NCBI GenBank assembly: GCA_002393095.1
Contig: DGII01000122.1
Span: 1-11,217 of the forward strand
Length of the DNA stretch: 11,217 bases
Source: Lachnospiraceae bacterium UBA3826
GTDB lineage: Bacteria; Bacillota; Clostridia; Lachnospirales; Lachnospiraceae
Reading direction: 5' to 3'
The translations under genes and the position numbers were made by a program. Each line of letters begins with the position of its first letter. The first letter of the stretch is position 1. A model generated the notes under the pieces. It ran no database searches, was not told the origin of the DNA, and was given only the letters and a program-made list of their open reading frames with translations. Positions 1 through 6,415 of this stretch are shown piece by piece.

Positions 1-250
1 TGCTCTCACCCTTGTACTTGCCCTGTAACTGCAATCTCTCATGCTCACTGGAATGGTGGTCGAACCACAATCCGCAGCCCTCAACATAAGGGACATTAGC
101 CAGACAGTCATTCTCATTAATCTCAACCAGACCGTCCTGCAGATCCTTAGGATGCGCGAACGTCCAGTGATCTATTACACCGGCTTCCAAAAGCAGGGCA
201 CCGCAGGCAAGCCCATCGAAGTCAGAACGTGTAACCAATCTCATAGCCAT
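1..250 (-). CDS. DHH-family phosphoesterase (exopolyphosphatase-related), N-terminal part
   Basis: Reading leftwards from the ATG at 250-248 gives 83 codons without a stop before the window edge, so the gene is partial and its C-terminus is missing. Seen: an N-terminal strand followed by R-S-D-F-D-G (Asp10, Asp12), matching motif I of DHH phosphoesterases, and later W-F-D-H-H-S-S-E (Asp64, His65, His66), the family's defining DHH metal-binding motif. Known of the family: manganese-dependent hydrolases of phosphoester or phosphoanhydride bonds, including RecJ, inorganic pyrophosphatase/exopolyphosphatase and oligonucleotide or cyclic-dinucleotide phosphodiesterases. The spacing and the WFDHHSSE form resemble proteins annotated as exopolyphosphatase-related; the true substrate cannot be told. 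The start has an AGGAGGAG ribosome binding site 6-7 bases upstream, which favours the Met at 250 over the one at 244. No signal peptide, so probably cytoplasmic. It diverges from the GH2 gene and has its own promoter. Confidence 0.85.
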   Translation of the reverse strand, partial: MAMRLVTRSDFDGLACGALLLEAGVIDHWTFAHPKDLQDGLVEINENDCLANVPYVEGCGLWFDHHSSEHERLQLQGKYKGES

Positions 251-290
251 TGGAATCTCCTCCTATAATACTGTAAAATACACATATCCT

Positions 291-319
291 ATTTTAGTGT
301 ATAAGCCGCCTTAATTCAA
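291..319 (-). promoter_or_regulatory. Sigma-A-type promoter of the DHH phosphoesterase gene
   Basis: On the minus strand, TTGAAT (319-314) is followed after exactly 17 bases by TAAAAT (296-291), a near-consensus housekeeping promoter. The predicted transcription start near 284 leaves a leader of about 35 bases that contains the AGGAGGAG ribosome binding site. The call rests on sequence match only. Confidence 0.6.
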
Positions 320-363
320 GGGGGTTTTTGTTTTTTTGAGGATGCTTTTGGGACTGTTTTTCT

Positions 364-392
364 TTTTTAACCATATTATAAGATGTTATAAT
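364..392 (+). promoter_or_regulatory. Possible promoter of the GH2 gene
   Basis: A perfect TATAAT lies at 387-392, about 60 bases before the preferred GH2 start. The hexamer 17 bases upstream (364-369, TTTTTA) is a poor -35 match, so the promoter is either weak, activator-dependent or not real. A T-rich run (326-370) lies just upstream. The rest of the 251-454 gap holds the divergent promoter of the minus-strand gene and no other recognisable feature. Confidence 0.35.
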
Positions 393-454
393 CATTAACA
401 GGATGAAGGCGTGCAGCATTAATCATGTACGAAAAACTACGGGAGAGAATGGAT

Positions 455-2626
455 ATGGATACGATTGATATGTTATTGAATGATAATTGCAGATTCAGAT
501 ACGGAGAATGTGAGGAAGCATGGTATAAGGGCTATGATGATTCGGAATGGGAGGAAGTGTTCCTGCCCCATGATTATGCCATAGAAGCTCCTTTTTCGAC
601 AGAATATTCAAGCGGGACAGGATATCTGAGGGGAGGAACGGCATGGTATCGTCTGTATGTGAGGATACCGGAGGAGTATAAGGGCAAAAAGCTTACAGTC
701 GTATTCGATGGCATATATAAGAACAGCATGGTATGGGTCAACAGCTATTATATGGGCAAGAGACCTTACGGGTATTCTGAGATAAGCTATGATATCTCTC
801 ATGCTGCAAGCTATGGTGATGACCTTACGGAGATAAGCGTGAAGGTCATACATGAGGATATCGCGGATTCCCGCTGGTATACGGGCAGCGGCATATGGCG
901 GGATGTCCATCTTAAAGTAAGTGAGCCTGTGACCACTGCCTTACATGGGGTATTCTTCCACGCCGATAATATAGAGGATATGAGGGATGAGGATAGCGTA
1001 AGAAGGGCAGCATGGGCTGAGGTCGCTGCTGACTGTGAGATAGAGTGCGGACATCATGGGATGACGGATAATAGCGGTGTCGCAGGACCCATCAGCGTAA
1101 GAGCAGTTCTTAAGGACAAGGCAGGAGAAGAGGTCCTTGTCATGAAATCGTCCGTCACCTCCGATATGAGAAGCGGTGACGGCTTCAGGCTGACGCTTAA
1201 GGGTAAAGTGGATTCGCCGCTCCTATGGTCAGTGGATGCTCCCTATCTGTATACACTTATTACCGAGCTGACTGTAGATGGCAATACCTACGTTACCGAT
1301 GTAAGCAGCGTAGGCATAAGGGATGTGAGATTCGATCCTGACAAGGGCTTCTTCTTAAACGGCATAAATATGAAGCTTAAGGGCGTGTGCCTGCATCATG
1401 ACGGCGGAGTGCTTGGGGCAGCCATGAAGAAGGAAGTCTTAAGAAGGCGTCTGCAGCTTCTTAAGAAGACAGGCTGTAATGCCATAAGATGCAGTCATAA
1501 TCCTCATATGCCGGGGCTGTATGAGCTGTGTGACGAAATGGGCTTCCTTGTTATGGATGAAGCCTTTGATGAATGGGAAAATGCCAAGAATAAGTGGTCT
1601 GTCGGACATAATGTATATCCGCCAAGGCATGAGGGCTATTATGAGGATTTCCCCGAATGGCATGAGAAGGATCTGAGGACCATGATAAGGCGAGACAGGA
1701 ATCATCCTTCTGTTATCCTTTACAGTATGGGCAACGAGATCGATTATCCCAATGATCCGTATTGCCATCCCTCCTTTCAGAATATGACGGGCAATAATGA
1801 TGCCAATAAGCCGGCAAGAGAGAGACAGTATGATCCGTGCAAGCCCAATATGGAGAGACTGTCATGTATCGCAGCGAGACTGACAGCCATATCAAGGGAT
1901 GAAGATCCTACAAGGGAGCCGACGCTTGCCGTGGCGTTCCCGGAGCTTTCCGCAGATACAGGTTACATAGATTCCCTTAGGATAGTGGGATATAACTACA
2001 AAGAGCATCTCTATGAGAAGGATCATAGGAGATTCCCGGATAAGGTGTTCTTAGGCAGTGAGAACGGACATGATAAGTCCGCATGGGAGGCAGTTGAGGC
2101 CAATGAATATATATGCGGTCAGTTCCTTTGGACAGGGATCGACTACCTAGGAGAAGCTGCAGGGTGGCCTGTCCACGGCTCTCCTGCCGGATTGATTACG
2201 ACAGCAGGCTTTACCAAGGACAGATTCCATGAGAGAGCCGCATTGTGGGGCGGAAGCGACTACCACGAAGATAATGCGGACAGACTCACATGTAAGGTGT
2301 GGAGTCCGGATAATGCCGTATCAGATATGGCAAGCATGGAGGATAAGAATAAGCCGGGCTACTTGTATCAGGTGATCATAAGAGAACCATATGAAGCCGG
2401 TGCTAAGACAAGCGTGACTGAGAGACTTGTAAGCGTCAGTGTATCGGGAGACGGGGATATGGCCGGCATAGATAACGGTGATCTGTCTGACACTACGGAC
2501 CTTACATCTTCAAGCAGGAGAACCTATGAAGGCAATGCGGTGGCATATATCAGACGTACCGATAAGGGGGAGATAAGAGTGAAGATATGTGATGATGCAG
2601 GGGATGAGGTGACGCTGACACTCTGA
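455..2626 (+). CDS. Glycoside hydrolase family 2 (beta-galactosidase-like)
   Basis: A 723-residue retaining glycosidase of the GH2 clan GH-A type, probably cleaving beta-galactosides or related beta-linked sugars; the substrate cannot be fixed from sequence. Domains in order: sugar-binding jelly roll (about 6-165, with R-W-Y-T-G-S-G-I-W-R near its end), immunoglobulin-like domain (about 170-295), TIM barrel (about 298-580) with H-H-D-G-G (314-318) and R-C-S-H-N-P-H (345-351), then a small beta domain ending the protein. The acid/base is predicted as Glu428 in M-G-N-E, and the nucleophile as Glu536 in G-S-E-N-G-H, followed by G-Q-F-L-W-T-G-I-D-Y-L-G-E-A, typical of one GH2 subgroup. No signal peptide: it acts in the cytoplasm on imported oligosaccharides. 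Start: ATG 455 has GGGAG 9 bases upstream; ATG 425, in frame, adds 10 residues but its AAGG is 15 bases away, and ATG 449 is only 3 bases from GGGAG. No transporter or sugar regulator is adjacent here. Confidence 0.9.
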   Translation: MDTIDMLLNDNCRFRYGECEEAWYKGYDDSEWEEVFLPHDYAIEAPFSTEYSSGTGYLRGGTAWYRLYVRIPEEYKGKKLTVVFDGIYKNSMVWVNSYYMGKRPYGYSEISYDISHAASYGDDLTEISVKVIHEDIADSRWYTGSGIWRDVHLKVSEPVTTALHGVFFHADNIEDMRDEDSVRRAAWAEVAADCEIECGHHGMTDNSGVAGPISVRAVLKDKAGEEVLVMKSSVTSDMRSGDGFRLTLKGKVDSPLLWSVDAPYLYTLITELTVDGNTYVTDVSSVGIRDVRFDPDKGFFLNGINMKLKGVCLHHDGGVLGAAMKKEVLRRRLQLLKKTGCNAIRCSHNPHMPGLYELCDEMGFLVMDEAFDEWENAKNKWSVGHNVYPPRHEGYYEDFPEWHEKDLRTMIRRDRNHPSVILYSMGNEIDYPNDPYCHPSFQNMTGNNDANKPARERQYDPCKPNMERLSCIAARLTAISRDEDPTREPTLAVAFPELSADTGYIDSLRIVGYNYKEHLYEKDHRRFPDKVFLGSENGHDKSAWEAVEANEYICGQFLWTGIDYLGEAAGWPVHGSPAGLITTAGFTKDRFHERAALWGGSDYHEDNADRLTCKVWSPDNAVSDMASMEDKNKPGYLYQVIIREPYEAGAKTSVTERLVSVSVSGDGDMAGIDNGDLSDTTDLTSSSRRTYEGNAVAYIRRTDKGEIRVKICDDAGDEVTLTL

Positions 2627-2692
2627 GTCGGAGCAGGTGATTACGGCTGCACTGATTTGCTGCAATATATGATACATTTTAAACCCGATATA

Positions 2693-2701
2693 TGGTATAC
2701 T
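2693..2701 (+). promoter_or_regulatory. Extended -10 promoter of the beta-CASP gene
   Basis: TGGTATACT is an extended -10 element (TG, one base, then TATACT at 2696-2701). No convincing -35 lies 16-18 bases upstream (TACATT at 2673-2678), which is usual for extended -10 promoters. Transcription would begin near 2708, leaving a leader of about 80 bases. No terminator is visible after the GH2 gene, so readthrough is also possible. Confidence 0.45.
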
Positions 2702-2723
2702 CAGATATATGCATAAGATGTAC

Positions 2724-2735
2724 TTGCGTACGCAA
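2724..2735 (+). promoter_or_regulatory. Perfect 12-bp palindrome, candidate operator
   Basis: TTGCGTACGCAA is a perfect palindrome of two 6-base half-sites, about 16-27 bases downstream of the predicted transcription start for the beta-CASP gene. That is where a repressor would block transcription. The flanks do not extend the symmetry. It does not match the Gram-positive LexA box, and the regulator is not identifiable. Confidence 0.3.
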
Positions 2736-2789
2736 TATGTATGATCCGGCAGTTAGGTATATCAGACTTTTGGAAAAGGAGACAGACAT

Positions 2790-4388
2790 ATGAAGCTTAT
2801 GTTCATCGGTGCGGACCATGAGGTTACGGGAAGCTGTCATTACATTGAATGTGCGGGTAAGCACCTGCTTGTGGATTACGGTATGGAGCAGGGCACCAAT
2901 GTATATGAGAATTCGGAACTTCCGGTTGAACCGCCGCTTATTGATTATGTACTTCTGACACATGCTCACGTTGATCATTCGGGACTTCTCCCGCTTCTGT
3001 ATGCCAGAGGCTTCAGGGGCAAAATATATGCTACCGAAGCAAGCTGCGACCTGTGCAGCATAATGTTAAGAGACTGTGCACATATACAGATGGCAGAAGC
3101 CGAATGGCAGAGCAGGAAGGCTAAGAGAAGCGCCTCCGTGCAGGCCGCAGAGCCGCTATACAAGATGGAGGATGCGGACGGAGCCATCAAATGCCTCGTT
3201 CCATGCCCTTATAAAAAAGAGATACGAGTGGACGAGAATATAACCATACGATTTTTTGATGTGGGACATCTGCTTGGTTCGGCATCTATAGAGGTATGGC
3301 TTAAGGAGGACGGGCAGGAGCGTAAGATAGTATTCTCCGGTGATATAGGCAATAAGAATCAGCCGCTTATTAAGGACCCTCATTATACCGAGGAGGCAGA
3401 TTATGTGGTAATGGAGTCTACCTACGGTGACAGACTGCATGGAACGGAGAGACCGGATTATGTGGCTGAGCTTGCAGAGATCATCCAGACCACCTTCAAT
3501 AGGGGCGGTAATGTGGTCATACCCTCATTCGCCGTGGGTCGTACTCAGGAGATGCTGTATTTCATCAGACAGATCAAGGAGAAGAAGCTGATACAGGGCT
3601 TTCCGGACTTTCCGGTATATGTGGACAGTCCTCTTGCGGTGGAGGCTACGGGTATATTCCATAAGAATGAAGAGGATTGCTTTGATGAGGAGGCAATGGA
3701 GCTTGTGCGTAAGGGCATCAACCCCATCACCTTCCCCGGACTTAACCTAAGCATCACAAGCGATGAGTCCAAAGCGATCAACTTCGATATGACACCCAAG
3801 GTCATCCTGTCGGCATCCGGCATGTGTGAGGCTGGCCGTATCAGGCATCACCTGAAGCATAATCTCTGGAGACCTGAGTCTACGATTCTTTTCGTGGGAT
3901 ATCAGGCTGTGGGAACTCTGGGAAGAGCCATAATAGACGGCGCCAAGGAAGTAAGGCTGTTTGGTGAGACAATTGAGATAAGGGCGGATATATGCAAGCT
4001 TGCGGGTATATCGGGACACGCGGACAGAAACGGACTGCTTGAGTGGATAGGAGCCTTTAAGTCTAGACCGAAGATGGTATTCGTAGTACATGGTGAGGAT
4101 TCCGTGGCAGAAGGCTTCGCGCAGACTCTTATAGATGAATGTGATCTGGACGCTTATGCGCCTTACAGCGGCACAAGGTATGATCTGATATCGGGAACCT
4201 TCGACTATGAAGCATCGCCTGTCAGAGTCGCTCCTAAGAAAAAGCCTGTCAGTGATGTATTCGCAAGACTTCTGGCAGCAGGTCAGCGCCTTATGGGAGT
4301 CATTAAGAAGAACGAGGGCGTATCCAACAAGGATCTTGCAAAATTCGCAGATCAGATCAATTCGCTCTCCGATAAGTGGGACAGATAG
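2790..4388 (+). CDS. Beta-CASP metallo-beta-lactamase-fold ribonuclease-like protein
   Basis: A 532-residue predicted RNA-processing nuclease of the CPSF73/RNase J superfamily, the type annotated as MBL-fold metallo-hydrolase with an RNA-specificity domain. Seen: H-x-H-x-D-H at 58-63 (His58, His60, Asp62, His63), His160 in V-G-H-L-L-G-S-A, Asp185 in F-S-G-D-I-G, together the usual two-zinc set. Beta-CASP motif A is Glu209 in E-S-T-Y-G, motif B His410 in S-G-H-A-D, motif C His434 in V-V-H-G-E; His rather than Val at motif C is typical of RNA-acting members. The beta-CASP domain spans about 220-400 and includes S-A-S-G-M-C-E-A-G-R. A basic K-K-K-P stretch and a helical tail of about 50 residues (about 482-532) follow the core. 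Cytoplasmic. AAGGAGA lies about 8 bases before the ATG. It differs from RNase J, which carries another C-terminal domain; which RNA it cuts is unknown. Confidence 0.88.
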   Translation: MKLMFIGADHEVTGSCHYIECAGKHLLVDYGMEQGTNVYENSELPVEPPLIDYVLLTHAHVDHSGLLPLLYARGFRGKIYATEASCDLCSIMLRDCAHIQMAEAEWQSRKAKRSASVQAAEPLYKMEDADGAIKCLVPCPYKKEIRVDENITIRFFDVGHLLGSASIEVWLKEDGQERKIVFSGDIGNKNQPLIKDPHYTEEADYVVMESTYGDRLHGTERPDYVAELAEIIQTTFNRGGNVVIPSFAVGRTQEMLYFIRQIKEKKLIQGFPDFPVYVDSPLAVEATGIFHKNEEDCFDEEAMELVRKGINPITFPGLNLSITSDESKAINFDMTPKVILSASGMCEAGRIRHHLKHNLWRPESTILFVGYQAVGTLGRAIIDGAKEVRLFGETIEIRADICKLAGISGHADRNGLLEWIGAFKSRPKMVFVVHGEDSVAEGFAQTLIDECDLDAYAPYSGTRYDLISGTFDYEASPVRVAPKKKPVSDVFARLLAAGQRLMGVIKKNEGVSNKDLAKFADQINSLSDKWDR

Positions 4389-4452
4389 CATTACATTATA
4401 TATGCCTGCTTATCCCGGAGACATATAGATAACGGCAGAAGGAGATAAGTAA

Positions 4453-5301
4453 ATGAGTTACGCAGATAAGGTCTTCGTGAGTATGTGCAGGGACATACTC
4501 GATAACGGAACAAGTACGGAGGGCGAGAAGGTCAGACCTCACTGGCCTGACGGGACTCCGGCTTATACTATCAAGAAATTCGGCGTGGTGAACAGATATG
4601 ATCTAAGGGAGGAATTCCCTCTTATTACTCTTCGTAAGACGGCTCTTAAGTCGGCTACGGACGAGATGCTCTGGATATGGCAGAAGAAGTCCAATAATAT
4701 CCATGACTTAAGCTCGCATATATGGGATGAATGGGCAGATCCGGATGGCTCTATAGGTAAAGCCTACGGATACCAGATGAGTGTGAAGCATCAGTATAAG
4801 GAGGGAATGATGGATCAGGTTGACAGGGTCATATACGATCTTAAGAATAATCCCTTCTCCCGACGCATCCTTACCAATATATATGTACATCAGGATCTTC
4901 ATGAGATGAATCTATATCCCTGCGCATATTCCATGACCTTTAATGTGACTCAGCGTAAGGGTGAGGACAGGCTTACGCTAAACGGCATTCTCAATCAGCG
5001 CTCGCAGGATGTGCTTGCCGCCAATAACTGGAACGTAGCCCAGTACGCTATGCTTATGCATATGCTTGCCCAGGTATGTGATATGTATGTGGGAGAGTTC
5101 GTGCATGTCATTGCGGATGCACATATATATGACAGGCATGTGCCGCTTATAGAAGAACTCATCACAAGAGAACAGTATCCGGCACCAAAGGTAACACTTA
5201 ATCCCGACATCCATGATTTCTATGAATTTACCAAGGATGATGTGACGGTCGAGAATTATATTACGGGAGAACAGATTAAGGATATCCCGATTGCGATATG
5301 A
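4453..5301 (+). CDS. thyA: Thymidylate synthase
   Basis: Methylates dUMP to dTMP using 5,10-methylene-tetrahydrofolate, releasing dihydrofolate. The 282-residue length and overall pattern match the Bacillus subtilis ThyA branch more than the E. coli one. Seen: catalytic Cys157 in L-Y-P-C-A-Y, the phosphate-binding S-R-R (136-138) supplied by the partner subunit, R183-S-Q-D, Asn195 in N-W-N-V-A-Q-Y for pyrimidine recognition, and D-A-H-I-Y-D-R-H (222-229) with the dUMP-binding His and Tyr. Variation from the textbook form (P-C-A-Y for P-C-H-A, W-N for F-N, Y-D-R-H for Y-S-N-H) fits that branch. AAGGAGA stands about 8 bases before the ATG. The gene follows the beta-CASP gene by 64 bases without a visible terminator and precedes folA, which recycles its dihydrofolate product. 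Confidence 0.96.
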   Translation: MSYADKVFVSMCRDILDNGTSTEGEKVRPHWPDGTPAYTIKKFGVVNRYDLREEFPLITLRKTALKSATDEMLWIWQKKSNNIHDLSSHIWDEWADPDGSIGKAYGYQMSVKHQYKEGMMDQVDRVIYDLKNNPFSRRILTNIYVHQDLHEMNLYPCAYSMTFNVTQRKGEDRLTLNGILNQRSQDVLAANNWNVAQYAMLMHMLAQVCDMYVGEFVHVIADAHIYDRHVPLIEELITREQYPAPKVTLNPDIHDFYEFTKDDVTVENYITGEQIKDIPIAI

Positions 5302-5362
5302 TTGCAGTATTAGTGCTTCATGGGAACGATTGAATCTGTAATCTGTATAACGTTATCAACTT

Positions 5363-5381
5363 AAGGAGGAGATATAGTGTG
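5363..5381 (+). promoter_or_regulatory. Strong ribosome binding site with GTG, possible upstream start for folA
   Basis: AAGGAGGAG (5363-5371) stands 7 bases before GTG 5379-5381. From there the frame stays open through the repeat element into folA, adding 55 residues before the usual first Met. This is the best Shine-Dalgarno match in the thyA-folA gap. The 55-residue extension has no resemblance to known dihydrofolate reductase sequence. It may be a relic of the original folA ribosome binding site. Confidence 0.4.
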
Positions 5382-5538
5382 AAAAATATGACCGATATCA
5401 TATTTTTCACACAGCGATGTTGTGCAAGAGAGTTGATCTCAACTCTCAGCCCAAATCGCCTTATCGCATCGGCGAATTGGAGATTCGCCTCGCGAGCCTC
5501 GCACAAGCATCAAAGATGCTATGGCTCGGAATGGAGGA
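5365..5538 (+). repeat. Inverted-repeat-rich element between thyA and folA, candidate small insertion
   Basis: The folA leader holds a dense set of inverted repeats: a perfect 15-bp hairpin (5377-5412); 9-bp arms GAGAGTTGA/TCAACTCTC (5428-5436, 5439-5447); GGCGAAT/ATTCGCC (5471-5477, 5483-5489); palindrome CTCGCGAG (5489-5496); and a nested stem CGAGCC/GGCTCG (5493-5498, 5523-5528) around AGCATC/GATGCT (5506-5511, 5515-5520). GGAGGA occurs on both sides (5365-5370 and 5533-5538). Joining the two copies would leave a normal ribosome binding site directly before the folA ATG, as if an element of 168 bases had inserted there. Base and codon usage differ from the neighbours. It encodes no transposase, so a non-autonomous palindromic element is the best reading; a structured regulatory leader is the alternative. 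Copies elsewhere in the genome cannot be tested here. Confidence 0.5.
5377..5412 (+). repeat. Perfect 15-bp inverted repeat (AT-rich hairpin)
   Basis: GTGTGAAAAATATGA (5377-5391) is exactly complementary to TCATATTTTTCACAC (5398-5412) with a 6-base loop. It has no GC-rich stem followed by a T-run, so it is not a standard intrinsic terminator. It begins 5 bases after a strong AAGGAGGAG and its left arm contains the GTG at 5379, so in RNA it could mask that start codon. Confidence 0.8.
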
Positions 5539-5543
5539 TTATT

Positions 5544-6050
5544 ATGAATGCAATTGTAGCTGTAGACAGTAATTGGGCCATAGGCAATAAGGGACAGTTA
5601 CTTATAAGGATACCGGCGGATCAGAAGAGATTCAGAGAGATAACAACAGGAGGGGTAGTAGTGCTGGGACGTAAGACAATGGATACCTTCCCCGGCAAGA
5701 GACCTCTTCCTAACAGAACCAATATAATCCTGTCCACCAACCCGGATTACAAGGTGCAGGACGGGATAGTGGTACACAGTATAGAGCAGCTTATAGAGGA
5801 GCTTAAGTCATATCCTGATGAGAGTATATATATAATCGGAGGCGATTCGGTATATAAGCAGATGTTGCCATACTGTAACAGGGTATATGTGACCAAGATC
5901 GACAGGGAGTATGAGGCGGACAGCCATTATCCCAATCTGGATGCGGATACGGACTGGAGGATCGAATATGAGAGTGAGGAACAGACGTACTTCGATACTA
6001 CATATACGTATGTGGATTATGTAAGGGAGAGTAAAAAGAGTAGTGAATGA
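5544..6050 (+). CDS. folA: Dihydrofolate reductase
   Basis: Reduces dihydrofolate to tetrahydrofolate with NADPH, regenerating the cofactor used up by ThyA; target of trimethoprim-type inhibitors. The 168 residues match the usual 160-170. Seen: N-terminal strand M-N-A-I-V-A-V-D, then A-I-G-N-K-G (12-17, Met20-type loop), P-A-D (24-26) with Asp26 as the active-site acid, G-R-K-T-M (42-46) and P-N-R-T-N with Arg58 contacting the substrate glutamate, and I-I-G-G (97-100) of the NADPH site followed by S-V-Y. The start at ATG 5544 begins exactly where the conserved fold begins and has GGAGG 6 bases upstream. An in-frame GTG at 5379 with a stronger ribosome binding site would give a 223-residue form. 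The element before the gene separates it from thyA by 242 bases, much more than the 34-43 base gaps that follow. Confidence 0.95.
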   Translation: MNAIVAVDSNWAIGNKGQLLIRIPADQKRFREITTGGVVVLGRKTMDTFPGKRPLPNRTNIILSTNPDYKVQDGIVVHSIEQLIEELKSYPDESIYIIGGDSVYKQMLPYCNRVYVTKIDREYEADSHYPNLDADTDWRIEYESEEQTYFDTTYTYVDYVRESKKSSE

Positions 6051-6093
6051 GTAAGATGTGAAGTCAGATAACAGTCATAAGGAGAATTACAGA

Positions 6094-6381
6094 ATGACCA
6101 GAGAAGAGAAGAAGAATTATGTGATCCGTGAGACCTACGGTCCTTTTGATCTGGATCATGAGCAGGAGAAGATCAAGTTCCAGCTTATGAAGGAATTTGT
6201 AACCCTGCGCAAGCAGGCGGGAGTGACACAGGAGGAGCTTTCAAGACGCACCGGAATATCAAGACCCAATATAGCGCGAATGGAGAACGGCTCCTATAAT
6301 CCTACCGTGGAGATGCTTGTGAGACTTGCTGCGGGGCTTGGCAAGAGGATCGATATAAGGTTTAGGGATAATGGAATGTGA
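6094..6381 (+). CDS. Small Xre-family helix-turn-helix protein
   Basis: A 95-residue protein that is mainly a single Xre/Cro-type DNA-binding domain (about 32-88). Seen: L-R-K-Q-A-G-V-T-Q-E-E-L-S-R-R-T-G-I-S-R-P-N-I spans the helix-turn-helix, followed by A-R-M-E-N-G and the final helices. The N-terminal 30 residues are charged and include Y-V-I-R-E-T-Y-G-P-F-D. TAAGGAGA lies 8 bases before ATG 6094; an in-frame GTG at 6058 would add 12 residues but has no ribosome binding site. It sits 43 bases after folA and 34 before the nuclease gene, so it is probably co-transcribed and could autoregulate or control the run. Some proteins of this shape are antitoxins of HigBA-type modules, but no small toxin gene is next to it. 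Target sites are unknown. Confidence 0.85.
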   Translation: MTREEKKNYVIRETYGPFDLDHEQEKIKFQLMKEFVTLRKQAGVTQEELSRRTGISRPNIARMENGSYNPTVEMLVRLAAGLGKRIDIRFRDNGM

Positions 6382-6415
6382 AGCAGCGTTATAGGCTTGA
6401 GGGAGTATGTAACAA

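Noticed and set aside
41..268. 75-residue plus-strand reading frame at the left edge
   Set aside because: It is the antisense shadow of the minus-strand DHH phosphoesterase, which has the DHH motif, a ribosome binding site and a promoter; the plus frame has none of these.
3747..4391. 214-residue minus-strand reading frame
   Set aside because: It lies opposite the conserved beta-CASP domain with its catalytic motifs, has no recognisable domain, and is best explained as a codon-bias shadow.
5302..5376. Independent promoter for folA
   Set aside because: TTGAAT and TATAAC-like hexamers occur at 5331-5350 but only about 10 bases apart, so no credible sigma-A promoter is formed.
5377..5412. Intrinsic terminator after thyA
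   Set aside because: The hairpin is AT-rich, the T-run lies inside the stem and not after it, and it sits directly on a ribosome binding site and start codon.
5318..5506. 62-residue minus-strand reading frame across the thyA-folA element
   Set aside because: The element is made of inverted repeats, so open frames on both strands are expected. No domain was recognised. It might be annotated as a hypothetical protein elsewhere, but nothing here supports a real gene.
6058..6381. Toxin-antitoxin module around the Xre protein
   Set aside because: Both neighbours are clearly other genes (folA and a metallophosphoesterase), and the gaps of 43 and 34 bases are too short for a toxin gene.
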